DNA from: an uncultured Clostridium sp.
GTDB lineage: Bacteria; Bacillota; Clostridia; Oscillospirales; Acutalibacteraceae
DNA: 64,000 bases
Assembly: GCA_934717555.1 (NCBI GenBank)
Contig: CAKUYY010000002.1
Coordinates: 62,001 to 126,000, forward strand
Direction of reading: 5' to 3'
Below are positions 1 to 10,040 of this stretch, piece after piece. The position numbers and the translations under genes are program-made. Below the pieces are notes generated by a model. That model did no database searches, had not been told where the DNA came from, and saw nothing but the letters and a program-made list of their open reading frames with translations. Each line of letters starts with the position of its first letter. Within the stretch, counting starts at the first letter, position 1.

Positions 1-1
1 A

Positions 2-652
2 GGGGCGGGGGTATCCTGTGAGAGCGGGATACCGGATTTCCGTTCCGAGGATGGCTTATACCGGCAGCAATACCGTTATCCCCCAGAGACGATATTAAGC
101 CATCATTTTTATCTCCAGCATACAGAAGAGTTCTTTACTTTTTACCGCAATAAAATGCTGTATCTGGAGGCGAAACCCAATGAGGCACATAGAAAGCTGG
201 CCCAATGGGAAAAAGAGGGAAAGCTGAAGGCGGTGATCACTCAGAACATCGATGGGCTGCATCAGGCGGCCGGGAACAGGAAAGTGCTGGAACTGCACGG
301 ATCGGTACACCGCAATGATTGTGAGAAATGTGGGAAAGAGTACCCCGCTTCCTATATCAGGGATTCCCAGGGAATTCCACACTGTTCCTGCGGTGGAAGG
401 ATCAAACCGGATGTTGTTTTATATGAGGAAAGCCTGGACGAGCAAGTGCTCACGCAGGCAATTGCCCAGATTCAAAAGGCGGAGATGCTGATCATCGGCG
501 GGACTTCCCTGGCGGTATACCCAGCCGCGGGACTCATCCGCTTTTATGGGGGAAATCGGCTGGTTGTGATCAATAGGGACCCTACTCCTCAGGACGACCG
601 GGCGGATCTGGTGATCCATGGGCAAATTGGGAAAATTCTGGGACAGCTTTGA
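2..652 (+). CDS. NAD-dependent protein deacetylase, Sir2 family (5' end outside window)
   Basis: Sirtuins remove acyl groups from protein lysines using NAD+ in the cytoplasm. The open frame runs in from the left edge, so only the N-terminal start is missing. It opens with the NAD-binding GAGxSxESGIPDFR motif, followed by the QNIDGLH motif, the catalytic histidine in LELHGS, and a four-cysteine zinc site (CEKC, then CSC about 20 residues later). The C-terminal GTSLAVYPA and VVINRDPT segments complete the NAD fold. The remaining length suits a family member of about 240 residues. The substrate cannot be told from sequence. No terminator separates it from the decayed gene downstream. Confidence 0.93.
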   Translation, partial: GAGVSCESGIPDFRSEDGLYRQQYRYPPETILSHHFYLQHTEEFFTFYRNKMLYLEAKPNEAHRKLAQWEKEGKLKAVITQNIDGLHQAAGNRKVLELHGSVHRNDCEKCGKEYPASYIRDSQGIPHCSCGGRIKPDVVLYEESLDEQVLTQAIAQIQKAEMLIIGGTSLAVYPAAGLIRFYGGNRLVVINRDPTPQDDRADLVIHGQIGKILGQL

Positions 653-737
653 CGGCTAAAAAGAAAGGGAAACATTGTGCCCCTGATTAGCTTGTGGGTA
701 TCATGGATATCTACAGATAGAAGAGATATGTTTCAGT

Positions 738-2229
738 TTGCTGTTGTGCGTGCTGGCGTTCCTGGCATCTTTGCACTTGGTACTGTGTATTGCCTTGAAT
801 ATCTGTGTGCCGTTTTTGCTGATTTTTGTCCAGGCGTCGCAGATCAATCCCAAAGGATACTTTGCCTATGCCATGATGTTTGTGTTTTTAGAACTGATGC
901 CTCCCGCCCCTTCCGAACTGGGAATGGAACTATTTGTGTTTTTTGTAATCGCGTGGATCCTGATTTCGGCCTTGCTTTTTTATTCCAAATCATAAGCCGT
1001 TTTCCTTGTACAGTGAAAAAACAAAATTTCAGGACATATTTTTTGTATTGTTCCAAAGGGTATTTTATCTGGTCAGCGATTCGGTGAGACAGGAGGAAAT
1101 GGACGAAAAGGGCATACAGGAAATCCAATATCTGGCGCGGTTTTTGAGAAAGATAGACCCCAATATGACCAGACAGGAAAACAGTCTGTTAATCCAGGAG
1201 GCTTACGCCATGCTGGAGGAGATGTGCATACCGGATGGAAGGCTGTGTATCCGTATCCGCAGTATTTTACATATGCTTATTCTGATTCTCAGAACTATGG
1301 AACATCCGGTTTCCCACAGGATTCCCTGGAGGATAAGCGGCAGGGAACTGCTGATCCATTTACGCAGGAAGTGTACCATAAGTTCTTTTGAAATGAGAGT
1401 GGCCCTCCGGATGGTCATTGTACTGGTTGTCAGTTTTACCATCAGCTGGTTTCTGCTTGTCACCCATTCTTATTGGATTTCTCCAACGCCTTTTGATTGA
1501 TACAGCCCGACTATGAGGAGAGCGCCCACCGGATGAGGATCGCCCCATCGGAACCCTGATTGGGTGCATGGTGGAATATATCGTTTGCCCTGGTGATGCT
1601 TTCCCTGATGTACTGCGCTACTTCGGGGACGTGGAATCAGCCTATTTTTTCTACCTGTTATGCGCTGACTTTGGCGTCCATGACCATAGAGGAGACTCTG
1701 GCCATAGAACTTGGGATGGTTTACCTGCTGGCTGCGGTGGGCATTGTATTCTTTGGTAACTGCATTTGTATTTCCTACGAAAAGGAAAGTCCTTTTCCGT
1801 CTCAATATGAACGAATTATTCCGGACGCAGCAGGAATATTGGGAAATTATGAAGGACCGTATATACGGATGGCAGGGAGTTTCCGTTTCCAGCGGCCTGC
1901 TGGCGCATTTTCATATGCTTTACGAACAGGCCGCGGCTTATTTAAAAAATCCCGCAGAGAAACTGGATGAGGAGGCTTACCGGAGCAATCTTTTGACCCT
2001 ATGGCATATGTTTTCCGAATTGGAGCAGATGGAATATCTGATTGAGTCGGGCGCTTTAGCTCAGGAGGAATATGGGGCCTTTTTGAAGATGGCTTCTTCC
2101 ATCCAAAAACAGATCCATGCGTCTTCTCCCAACCGCATTACAGTGGAAGAAGTACAGTTTGAAGAGAAGGATTTTAATAATATCCTCCGTCAATATTTAA
2201 AGAATTCTGCGAAACTACGGAAAGTATGA
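738..2229 (+). pseudogene. decayed FUSC-family (aromatic acid exporter-like) membrane protein
   Basis: A single ancestral gene is readable only by changing frame at least five times. In order, the pieces are an N-terminal membrane segment with NPKGYFAYAM (about 738-995), a soluble stretch leading to RVALRM and THSYWI (about 1006-1490), QPDYEESAHRM (about 1497-1545), GTLIGC (about 1550-1575), a membrane stretch with SGTWNQP (about 1575-1755), and a helical tail ending at 2229. QP-YEES, the R-rich step and GTLIGC are typical of FUSC_2-type transporters. The number of frameshifts suggests old decay, not one sequencing error. The start is uncertain. An intact FUSC gene lies at 44243-45328. Confidence 0.8.
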
Positions 2230-2244
2230 AACAGAATATGGTCA

Positions 2245-2292
2245 ATAAAAATAGCGTTTCCCATGTGCTTTCTAATGGGAAACGCTATTTTT
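2245..2292. terminator. intrinsic terminator, bidirectional
   Basis: A perfect hairpin with arms AAAAATAGCGTTTCCCAT and its complement has A-rich and T-rich flanks. It lies between the FUSC pseudogene and the convergent cupin gene. Confidence 0.85.
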
Positions 2293-2345
2293 ATACTGGA
2301 ACATTTCATGAAGTTACCGTATTTCTCACAAAAGATAGAAAGGGA

Positions 2346-2681
2346 TTAATCTAGGATAATCAACGCCATGAAGACCAGGTATTCCGTACCGGTATTTTCC
2401 ATCCCATGTCCCCAGCCGTCTGGCGTAAAGGTCACATCCCCCGGCTCCACAGAACGCAGGATACTGTTGTCATTGTATTCCCCAATTCCGGAAAGGATAT
2501 AATAGGTCTCGCTTTCCCCATGGTGGGTATGATAGCCGATGGAACAGCCGGGCTCCAAGGTTACTTTGGCATACATACGACATTTGCCGTTGAGCTCTTT
2601 TTCATCCAGAAGGCGCTCGATTAGGACATGGCCGGAGCCGCCTCCCATGGATTCCACACGTTCAATTTCTCTTTTTGCCAT
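2346..2681 (-). CDS. small cupin domain protein
   Basis: This 111-residue single-domain cupin is a small beta-barrel protein that usually binds a metal ion and either catalyses a simple reaction or senses a ligand. The first cupin motif is visible as GYHTHHGESETYYILSG, supplying two or three histidines and a glutamate. The second is PGDVTFTPDGWGHGMEN with the last histidine. No DNA-binding or second domain is present, so it is probably an enzyme or binding protein and not a regulator. It stands alone between two convergent or divergent neighbours. The substrate is unknown. Confidence 0.85.
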   Translation of the reverse strand: MAKREIERVESMGGGSGHVLIERLLDEKELNGKCRMYAKVTLEPGCSIGYHTHHGESETYYILSGIGEYNDNSILRSVEPGDVTFTPDGWGHGMENTGTEYLVFMALIILD

Positions 2682-2907
2682 AATATTACCACCTTATTAT
2701 ACATTCTATTTTTATTATACCGATGAAATAGAAAAGGTTCAATGAAAAAATAAAAACAGGAAAAAATCCCCGCCGCAGGCGTGAAAACTTTAGATTCTTT
2801 TTTGATAGCAGTTTTTTCTATCAGCTGAAACCTGTTTCGTTCATAAAATCCCACAGGGGGGAAATCATATTTTTAGATGATATCAGGGAATAAAAGGAGA
2901 ATGTTTG

Positions 2908-4344
2908 GTGAAATCGATTTGGAGAGAGCATGTCTTGCTTCCGCAGGGACAGCCTTTGACACGGGATATCCACACGGATGTGGCAGTGATTGGCGGAGGA
3001 ATGGCGGGAATTTTAACGGCAAAACTCCTGCGGGAAAAAGGGGTCGAGGCTGTTGTAGTAGAGGCCGGTCAGGCGGGCGGGGGCGTCACCGGGAATACCA
3101 CGGCGAAAGTCACCTCTCAGCATGGCCTAATCTATAGCCAGCTATTGTCTATTGTTGGCGAGGAAGGGGCTATGCAGTATGCGAGGGCAAACCAGAAGGC
3201 CATTCAAAAATACCGGGAATGTATCCAAAAAGAAAACATTGACTGTGATTGGAAAGAGGAAAACGCTTATGTTTATTCCTTGACAGGTACGGAAAATCTG
3301 GACAGGGAATACCGCGCGGCCAAACAGCTGGGAATCCCCGCCCATATGACGGAACACCCTAAAATCCCCTTCCCTGTCAAAGGGGCAGTGGAATTTTCTG
3401 GACAGGCGCAGTTTCATCCTCTAAAATTTTTATACGCCGCGGCGAAAGGGATTCCCCTTTACGATCATACCCGGGTAGACCGGATAATAGACGGGGAAAT
3501 TATAACGCAGGGAGGGGCGATCAATGCCAAAAAAGTTGTGATCGCCACCCATTATCCTATTGTGAATACGCCGGGCTATTACTTTATGCGGATGTATCAG
3601 CAACGTTCCTATGTATTGGCCCTGTCCGGCCTTCCACCCCTTTCTGGAATGTATATTGGGGAAAAGGATAACAGCCTTTCCCTGCGGCAGTGGGGAGATT
3701 TTCTGCTTTTGGGAGGCTGCGGGCATCGGGTAGGTCAAAAAGGAAAGGGAGGATATGAGCAGCTGCGCCAGAAGGCACGAAGGCTGTTCCCAAAAGCCCG
3801 GGAAGAGTTTGCCTGGGCTGCTCAGGACTGTATGACATTGGATGGCATTCCTTATATTGGGCAATTTTCCTCGACTACCCCGCATCTCTATGTGGCCACA
3901 GGATTTGGGAAATGGGGGATGACCAGCAGTATGGCGGCCGCTATGATCCTTTCTGACCTCATAACGGATCAGCCCAATCCGGACGCGGAGGTATTCTCTC
4001 CCCAGAGGATGCATTGGGGTGCGTCCCTGTCCAACCTGTTATCCGGAGGAGGGCATACCGCCGCCGGATGGCTCAAACGGCTTTTTTATGTTCCCATATC
4101 CCAAGCCGATCAGTTGGCCAGGGGAGAAGGGGGAATTGTCAATTATCAGGGGAAAAAAGCGGGCGTGTATAAGGACGAGGAGGGCAATGTATACGCGGTA
4201 TCTATCCGATGCCCCCATCTGGGATGCCAGCTGGAGTGGAACGCCCAGGAACGTACCTGGGATTGTCCGTGCCATGGGTCCCGTTTCGATTACCGGGGGA
4301 AACGATTGGATACCCCGGCCAATTATGACTGCCCAAGAAAATAA
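2908..4344 (+). CDS. FAD-dependent oxidoreductase with C-terminal Rieske [2Fe-2S] domain
   Basis: The N-terminal domain is a DAO-type FAD oxidoreductase with VIGGGMAGILTAKLL near residue 27 and a GFGKWGMTSSMAAA segment near the flavin site late in the domain. The last 70 or so residues form a Rieske domain with CPHLGC and CPCHGSRF, the Cys-His pairs that hold a 2Fe-2S cluster. This fusion resembles Bacillus YhfW-type proteins, whose substrate is not settled. The GTG at 2908 sits 8 bases after GGAG at 2896-2899; an in-frame TTG at 2905 is the alternative. The Rieske domain ends soon after the second motif, so its tail is slightly short. It stands alone and is followed by a terminator. Confidence 0.9.
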   Translation: MKSIWREHVLLPQGQPLTRDIHTDVAVIGGGMAGILTAKLLREKGVEAVVVEAGQAGGGVTGNTTAKVTSQHGLIYSQLLSIVGEEGAMQYARANQKAIQKYRECIQKENIDCDWKEENAYVYSLTGTENLDREYRAAKQLGIPAHMTEHPKIPFPVKGAVEFSGQAQFHPLKFLYAAAKGIPLYDHTRVDRIIDGEIITQGGAINAKKVVIATHYPIVNTPGYYFMRMYQQRSYVLALSGLPPLSGMYIGEKDNSLSLRQWGDFLLLGGCGHRVGQKGKGGYEQLRQKARRLFPKAREEFAWAAQDCMTLDGIPYIGQFSSTTPHLYVATGFGKWGMTSSMAAAMILSDLITDQPNPDAEVFSPQRMHWGASLSNLLSGGGHTAAGWLKRLFYVPISQADQLARGEGGIVNYQGKKAGVYKDEEGNVYAVSIRCPHLGCQLEWNAQERTWDCPCHGSRFDYRGKRLDTPANYDCPRK

Positions 4345-4386
4345 AAAAAGATCCATACCATCAACCGATGGTATGGATCTTTTTTA
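4343..4386. terminator. bidirectional terminator
   Basis: The arms AAAAAAGATCCATACCATC and their complement surround a short loop. The hairpin separates the convergent Rieske oxidoreductase and YhgE/Pip genes and overlaps the stop codon of the latter. Confidence 0.88.
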
Positions 4387-6549
4387 CATAATACCGGTTT
4401 CATCCAGCCGCTCCTCAAAGAAACGGTTGAGCCGGATCAAAGGTTTTCTAAGAACTACGCCGATGAATAAGCTGATGGGCAGATAAGCCAAAAGTTTTAA
4501 GAGATCCATCCAGTAAGCGTTTTGATAAATCCCGCCAATCGTTTCCCGCATGGCGTTGATCGCATGGGTGAAGGGAAGCAGGGGATTGACCGCCTGGAAA
4601 AACTGGGGCATGACCTCAATGGGATATGTCCCGCCGGCCCCGGCGACCTGGATGACCAGCAAAATGACGGCGATGGCCTTACCAATATCCCCAAAGGAGA
4701 TAGTCAGCGTATATACAATATTGGTAAACACTAGGCTGGCAATAAAGGCGCTCAAGAAGAAGAGGGGGATGTTTTCGCATTGGATTCTCAAGATGTAGAG
4801 ATCTCCTAGGCAGACCACCAATGTTTGCAAAAGGCCCAGGAAAAGGAAAATCAGGTAACGCCCAAAATACACTTCTGTTGGGGTTAAGTGGTGGATTTTG
4901 TCGTCTTCCTTTACATTGCATTTCAGGATAGCCACCAAAACCAGGCCGCCTACCCACAGGCACAGGATGGTATAGAAAGGGGTCATAGCGGAACCGTAAT
5001 TTTCAATGTTATAAAGGTTATTGGTCTCGATCTGGACAGGGGAAGACATGAAGCTGGAAGTGATACTGGGATCATTGCGGATAATTTCCAGCAGCTTATC
5101 CCAGCGTTCCTCTCCTTCCACAGAAGTTAAACTGTCTACGATCAGGGTAATTTTGTCCTGTGTTTTTGTAATCAGGGTATCTACACTGTTCAACGCGTCC
5201 ACTGTGTGACCCAGAGCGCTGGAGGTCCCTTCCAAGGACTGAGTAATTCCCGGCATGGTGCTGCCCAAAGAACTCAGTAGTCCAGAAAGGCTTCCTAAGG
5301 ACTGGTAGACATCCCGGATAGCCTGCTCCAGATTGGGACGAATGCTGGTTCGATAAACATTGGAGATATCTGACAGGTCCCCCTGCATCTGCTGGAATTT
5401 GCCCAAAAGCTGGTTCTGTGTCTCTAAAGGTAGGGCACCCGTCTCTTCTATGGTTTTTGCCGCGTTTTCGATATCGGTGATCAGTTGGTTTAGGGTGCTG
5501 TTGGAATTTTGCAGACGGGTAATCATCTGTTTGACCCCGTCCAGAGGAATAGGCAGGGCGTTATTGATTTCCTCCAGGGAAGAGATCACTTTGTTATTGA
5601 AGTCAAACACCTGATACAGTGCGTTTTTGACCTCTCGAAGCTTATTGGCGGCGGCTTGCGCGTCGGTATTCAGCAGGGTAAAGGCATCTGTCAGGGATTG
5701 GCTGGCGCTGTTTCCGGTATCTTTGGCGATTCCTACGATGTCCTCCAGTGAGGAAGCGATTTGCGTAGAGGCAGTTTGGGAGGAATTCATCAGTTCTTTT
5801 ACATCCTCTACGGAGGAAACCGCATTATCTAAGGTAGTTTCCGCCTGGGGCATAGTATCATGGACGGTATTCAGTACATCGTCGATGGCCAGAGAAGCGC
5901 TCTCAAAAGCCTGGATAGCAATAGAGAAGTCCTCCAGGCTGTCGTTTGCCTCATTCAGGGATTGGATCAGGTCATCCAACGGCTGTTTCTCTGCATTCTG
6001 TAAGGATTGATCGGCATCATTGAGCAGGGTGCCCACAGCTTCGGTAGCGGTAGCGATGAACGTTTCATTGATCTGTTGCTGAATGACGCTGACCCCTTTA
6101 TCGGTAATTTTGGGGGCCACGGCGTTTTTCTTTTGATTAACGTAATATTGGATACTGGGACGTTGGATATCGTCGGTCAAAATGCTGGCAATTTTGGAAC
6201 TGAAATCTTCCGGGATAATCACGGCGGCATAATACGAACCATCTTCCACCCCTTGCAGGGCTTCTTCCTTGCTGACAAATTTCCAGCCAATCTGGTCATT
6301 TTTCGCCAGATTGTCGATAACCATTCCCCCAACATTGACCTGGACGCCGGCCAGGCTATATCCAGAATCGGTATTGGCCACTGCCACGGAAATCCCCTTG
6401 GTATTGCCGTAAGGGTCCCAACAGGCGGCGATATTAAACCAGGCGTACAAAGAGGGGATGATGACAATACCGATTGCGACGATCAGCGCAAAAGGGTTGT
6501 GTATAATCTTTTTCAGATCGCGCATAAAAATCTGAAAGATATGTTTCAC
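4384..6549 (-). CDS. YhgE/Pip family membrane protein (ABC-2 type)
   Basis: This 721-residue protein has one N-terminal membrane helix, then a long extracytoplasmic region, then a C-terminal ABC-2-like block of several membrane segments. The start (FMRDLKKIIHNPFALIV...PSLYAWFNI) is characteristic of the YhgE/Pip family, which includes the Lactococcus phage infection protein. The middle third is repetitive and helical, rich in leucine, serine and asparagine (SLQNAEKQPLDDLIQSLNEA-like repeats), probably coiled coil. The family is linked to phage adsorption and to type VII-like export in some species. Its role here is not known. A TetR regulator lies 0.7 kb away but does not face it directly. 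Confidence 0.9.
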   Translation of the reverse strand: MKHIFQIFMRDLKKIIHNPFALIVAIGIVIIPSLYAWFNIAACWDPYGNTKGISVAVANTDSGYSLAGVQVNVGGMVIDNLAKNDQIGWKFVSKEEALQGVEDGSYYAAVIIPEDFSSKIASILTDDIQRPSIQYYVNQKKNAVAPKITDKGVSVIQQQINETFIATATEAVGTLLNDADQSLQNAEKQPLDDLIQSLNEANDSLEDFSIAIQAFESASLAIDDVLNTVHDTMPQAETTLDNAVSSVEDVKELMNSSQTASTQIASSLEDIVGIAKDTGNSASQSLTDAFTLLNTDAQAAANKLREVKNALYQVFDFNNKVISSLEEINNALPIPLDGVKQMITRLQNSNSTLNQLITDIENAAKTIEETGALPLETQNQLLGKFQQMQGDLSDISNVYRTSIRPNLEQAIRDVYQSLGSLSGLLSSLGSTMPGITQSLEGTSSALGHTVDALNSVDTLITKTQDKITLIVDSLTSVEGEERWDKLLEIIRNDPSITSSFMSSPVQIETNNLYNIENYGSAMTPFYTILCLWVGGLVLVAILKCNVKEDDKIHHLTPTEVYFGRYLIFLFLGLLQTLVVCLGDLYILRIQCENIPLFFLSAFIASLVFTNIVYTLTISFGDIGKAIAVILLVIQVAGAGGTYPIEVMPQFFQAVNPLLPFTHAINAMRETIGGIYQNAYWMDLLKLLAYLPISLFIGVVLRKPLIRLNRFFEERLDETGIM

Positions 6550-6823
6550 AAAAGTTCCTCCTTCTACAGAATGGGATAAAATAGATATTTTAAAGTAGGT
6601 TTAGTATAGCATGAAGGAGAAAAGGGCGTCATTAGACGAAGCGGTACAGGTGTATAAAAAAGATACATTCCGATATTTTTGTATAGGAATACGACAAAGA
6701 GAAACTTTTGTCTATAGGAAACAGATTGGAGATAATGTAAGATAAAATAGATAAGAAATACTTATTTAAAATCTTTTATTTTATAAATTTTTAATAATTA
6801 CAATTTTTCAGGAGAGATGTATT

Positions 6824-7078
6824 GTGCTTACACTAGAAAATAAATTGAAAAAAGTTGCCGTATGTGCGGCGGTAGACATTACCCTGCGTGGGAAAGACCG
6901 ATCCCCGGAGCGATGTGCACGGAACCTTCTGGAACTGGGGGAATCGGTAACGAAACATATGAATAAAGCACAAAGGGAAGGGGCTTATGAAGAACTCTTG
7001 GAGGTTTGCAGAACAGGAAGCTTTTTAGAATGCCGGTCTTTATTTGACTCTTTATTTTTGCACGAAACAGTTGCTTAA
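6824..7078 (+). CDS. small hypothetical protein, 84 residues
   Basis: I do not recognise the family. It is a short, soluble, mostly helical protein with four cysteines and many charged residues. GTG at 6824 is preceded by AGGAGAG at the right distance, and a strong terminator follows 12 bases after the stop. It is therefore a compact monocistronic unit with its own signals, which argues that it is a real gene. The 5' region from 6550 is very AT-rich. Confidence 0.6.
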   Translation: MLTLENKLKKVAVCAAVDITLRGKDRSPERCARNLLELGESVTKHMNKAQREGAYEELLEVCRTGSFLECRSLFDSLFLHETVA

Positions 7079-7090
7079 GAATCAGGATAT

Positions 7091-7137
7091 AAAAAATGGG
7101 ACGTTTTTCTTTATGATAGAAAAACGCCCCATTTTTA
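7091..7137 (+). terminator. intrinsic terminator of the small ORF
   Basis: The arms AAAAATGGGACGTTTTTC and their near-perfect complement end in a T run, directly after the 84-residue ORF. Confidence 0.85.
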
Positions 7138-7279
7138 TCAGGATAGCTGATTCAAATTATAATGAACGATGCTAGCGAAAAATTTTAGAAACAAAAATAT
7201 CAAATAGTTAACTCTTGTTTTTTTGAGAGCCTGGCAGGGAAATCAACAAATTTCCCAGTTGCTTACAAACACAGATCAT

Positions 7280-7852
7280 TTAGAGTGAAAATTCCTTTAA
7301 GTATCGCTGAATCGCTACCTTTTTACAGTCCTCCAGTAAATTCCTTAGCCGTGAGGTCACTAAATCTGGGCTTTCTTTCATACCATTTTTAGCCCAATTT
7401 ACAATAACACCAACAATACCGAAGGCGAAAAAGTCTGCGATAAACTGCCGGTCTTCAAATTTAATATGTGTGCTTTCAGAGATACGGTCAATGATACTGG
7501 AAAAGAGTTCTTTCGCCACACAAAGCAGATAATTTTGAAATTCATGCTGGCAATTTTCCCGCAGAGCGTTCTCATAAAAATAGGCATCTGTTTTCATTAA
7601 GCTCAGAAGATCTAAAATTTTTTGATCCCAGGTATCAAAGGTCAGATTCTGTGTCAAAGGGATAATGGCTTCGTTGTAGTAAATCCAGTTGATCAATTCA
7701 TATTTATCCTGGAAGTGATAATAAAAGGTTTGCCTGTTTAATCCACAGCTTTTGGTAATATCGGTGATAGTAATTTTGTCAAAACTTTTATGACGCATCA
7801 ATTCTTTGAACCCTTGGGCAATCGCCCGTTTCGTAATGATAGAATCCGACAA
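7280..7852 (-). CDS. TetR/AcrR family transcriptional regulator
   Basis: The N-terminal helix-turn-helix is clear: ITITDITKSCGLNRQTFYYHFQDKYEL. The C-terminal half resembles the TetR_C_8/DhaS-like regulators common in Firmicutes. The frame opens at an ATG at 7882, but a TTG at 7852 begins the conserved SDSIITKRAIAQGF start and follows an AGAGGGGG ribosome binding site, so I prefer it, giving 190 residues. It probably represses a nearby transporter or enzyme gene in response to a small ligand. Candidates are itself, the YhgE/Pip gene or the hydrolase operon. No operator was identified. Confidence 0.85.
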   Translation of the reverse strand: MSDSIITKRAIAQGFKELMRHKSFDKITITDITKSCGLNRQTFYYHFQDKYELINWIYYNEAIIPLTQNLTFDTWDQKILDLLSLMKTDAYFYENALRENCQHEFQNYLLCVAKELFSSIIDRISESTHIKFEDRQFIADFFAFGIVGVIVNWAKNGMKESPDLVTSRLRNLLEDCKKVAIQRYLKEFSL

Positions 7853-8085
7853 AAGTTCGCCCCCCTCTTTTCTATTGCCCACAGCGGCGCCGTAATATAT
7901 CCAACCAATATGCTAATGATTATATCATATCCTGAAAATAGTAACAACCAACGGGAAAACATAAAAATGAGATAAAGAAAAATGATTTTTGTAAATATTT
8001 TTAAATGGGCCGGGTATAAAAAGTTTATTTTGGATAGGAAGAAGGAAGACAAATATATTTAAAAATCATAAAGCAGATCTTATTT

Positions 8086-8751
8086 TTACACATGCAACCT
8101 CCTTTTTAACTCCGCCAACAAAGAATCCCCCCGAAAGAGTAATAATGCGGAAAGAAAGATAATGCTGACAGCCGTACAAATGAGGGAAGGGTAGGGAATG
8201 TGGAGCAGGCCGGTGAAGAAAAAGACCACAGGGAGGATGCCGAAGACAGAATCCATTACCAAATAAATCATTAGGTCGGATTGCCGGATTCCCAAAATAC
8301 GATGAAGGATAAAAAATGTCAAAATAGCGCACAAACAGACAATTGGGATGACATAATCCAGCGACCACCCATGCCATCCAGTGAAAAGATCCCACAATAC
8401 ACCGATCATGGAGAGAATCACCACCTGGTACATGGTATTTTTAGGAATATTTTTTCTCTTCCGGATACCGATGGATAAGCTGATCCACAGACAAACTAAC
8501 CCAGCTATCACAAAGAGGGACCACCATCCGGAATCTGGAAAGAGAAGGTTAATGGTGACGCAGGTAACCCCTGCTACAATAGAAAGTAAAATAAGGATGC
8601 GGAATAAGACATTATACTGATGGTAGATAGTTGGGACATAGGGAAAATATTCCTGATTTTCCCCACCAAGATCCCTAAGCTCATTTTGACATAGGGGACA
8701 GAAGGCAAAATTGCCTTCCACATTGACACGGCATTTTTCACAATACTTCAC
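8086..8751 (-). CDS. DUF6320-type membrane protein with N-terminal zinc ribbon
   Basis: The first 25 residues form a zinc ribbon (CEKC and CPLC). The rest is hydrophobic, with several transmembrane helices and a conserved-looking acidic/histidine segment (DLFTGWHGWSLDYVIP). This layout matches DUF6320, of unknown biochemical role. The start is GTG at 8751 behind GGGAGGG. It is the last gene of a three-gene unit, 17 bases after the acyltransferase, and the three appear to be co-transcribed. The grouping hints that it helps with transport or anchoring of the acylated product, but that is inference. Confidence 0.75.
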   Translation of the reverse strand: MKYCEKCRVNVEGNFAFCPLCQNELRDLGGENQEYFPYVPTIYHQYNVLFRILILLSIVAGVTCVTINLLFPDSGWWSLFVIAGLVCLWISLSIGIRKRKNIPKNTMYQVVILSMIGVLWDLFTGWHGWSLDYVIPIVCLCAILTFFILHRILGIRQSDLMIYLVMDSVFGILPVVFFFTGLLHIPYPSLICTAVSIIFLSALLLFRGDSLLAELKRRLHV

Positions 8752-8768
8752 AGCAATCCCTCCCTTTA

Positions 8769-10040
8769 CTATTTCTCTGCTTGATTGGAAATGATTGTTA
8801 CGGGAATTCCCAACCCGCTTAGCGAACGAAAAAAACGGCGCTGGATATCTGTATGAGTAAATGCGGAAGAGAAACTAATGGACATTTGATCCTCAAAAGA
8901 GCACATACAGATTTGCAGGCGGTCTGTACTGACAAAAACGTGAAACAAACGGATAAAAGGGACCATTTCCTTTGGCATAGTCACTCGCCCAATGTTGGAA
9001 AGTGCGGCTGTCTCCTCCCAAGAAGAAAAATCGTAAGCCAGCCGCAGACAGATATCTTTCAAGACAAGGGGGGTGGCCCGTGCGAAAGCATTATGCTCAA
9101 TTTTAGATAAGATGTTGAGCCTGGCGCCAAGGCGGTCCCTGGTCAATTCCCGCTGGAAAGTCTGGGCGTTGTATTCCAAAAGGTCTTCCAGGGTGCCGCA
9201 GCGGTGCCCAAAATCATAGGGGACACTGATCAGTCCAAAAAAATTCCGAGCGGTTTCCGAGGCAAAATAATTCCTTAGGTTTACCGGGATAGAGAGCACC
9301 ACAGGACGGCGCTTGTCCCGAACAGACATATCCCCGGAAATGGCCAGCATCAAAAGGGAGGAGAGCAGGACGGTTACCGTTACCCCCGATTCCCGGGCGT
9401 AATCCAGGATTTTGGAGACAGGGACAATACCCTGGATCACCTGGATGCGGTGTTCCGGGACTTTCTGTCCATGGATATGGTAGGAAAACTGATGTTTTCC
9501 CTGTTTGTCTGGTTTTTCATGGGTAGCTTGGTAATACTTCCGAAAACTGTCATCCATCTTCTGCCCCAGGGAAGCGTCGTAATCCAGAGGGGGGCATCCG
9601 ACCAATTGCTGGGGATAACGCAATAGTAAATACTGATACACCAGCATACGTAAAAATTGCAGGGCCCCGGTTCCGTCCGTGAGGGCATGATATACTTCCA
9701 AATTGATGCGGGATTGAAAATAGGTGACTTCAAATAGCAGGCTTTTGACATTTTTATCATAGAGGGGATGGCAGGGAGGGTCTTTCTCCTCTTTGGCTTC
9801 AGCTGGCAGAGATGAAGATTCCAGATAATACCAGAATAATCCGCGCTTAAGAATACAGCAAAAACCAGGAAAAAGCTTTAAGGTATGATCCAGCGCTTTT
9901 TGCAGGAGGGAAGGGTCGATAGGATCGTGTAATTCACAGCAAAAGCGGAAAACTTTGCTATCCCGCTTGCTGCTGGTAGATGGAAAGATCTTTGCGGCAT
10001 TATCCAGGCGGCTCCAAGGGACGGTTGGCTTTCTTTTCAC
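8769..10040 (-). CDS. condensation-domain-like alcohol/acyl O-acyltransferase
   Basis: This 423-residue protein has the fold signature of the BAHD/condensation/PapA5-like acyltransferases. The catalytic HxxxD motif is visible as YHALTDG near residue 137, and a later block (VPVNLRNYF...FFGLISVPYDF) is typical of alcohol acetyltransferase-like members. It would transfer an acyl group to a hydroxyl or amine. The start GTG at 10040 overlaps the upstream hydrolase stop (GTGA), so translation is likely coupled. The substrate is unknown. The neighbours suggest a small lipid or ester pathway in which one enzyme makes and another cleaves or activates the ester. Confidence 0.82.
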   Translation of the reverse strand: MKRKPTVPWSRLDNAAKIFPSTSSKRDSKVFRFCCELHDPIDPSLLQKALDHTLKLFPGFCCILKRGLFWYYLESSSLPAEAKEEKDPPCHPLYDKNVKSLLFEVTYFQSRINLEVYHALTDGTGALQFLRMLVYQYLLLRYPQQLVGCPPLDYDASLGQKMDDSFRKYYQATHEKPDKQGKHQFSYHIHGQKVPEHRIQVIQGIVPVSKILDYARESGVTVTVLLSSLLMLAISGDMSVRDKRRPVVLSIPVNLRNYFASETARNFFGLISVPYDFGHRCGTLEDLLEYNAQTFQRELTRDRLGARLNILSKIEHNAFARATPLVLKDICLRLAYDFSSWEETAALSNIGRVTMPKEMVPFIRLFHVFVSTDRLQICMCSFEDQMSISFSSAFTHTDIQRRFFRSLSGLGIPVTIISNQAEK

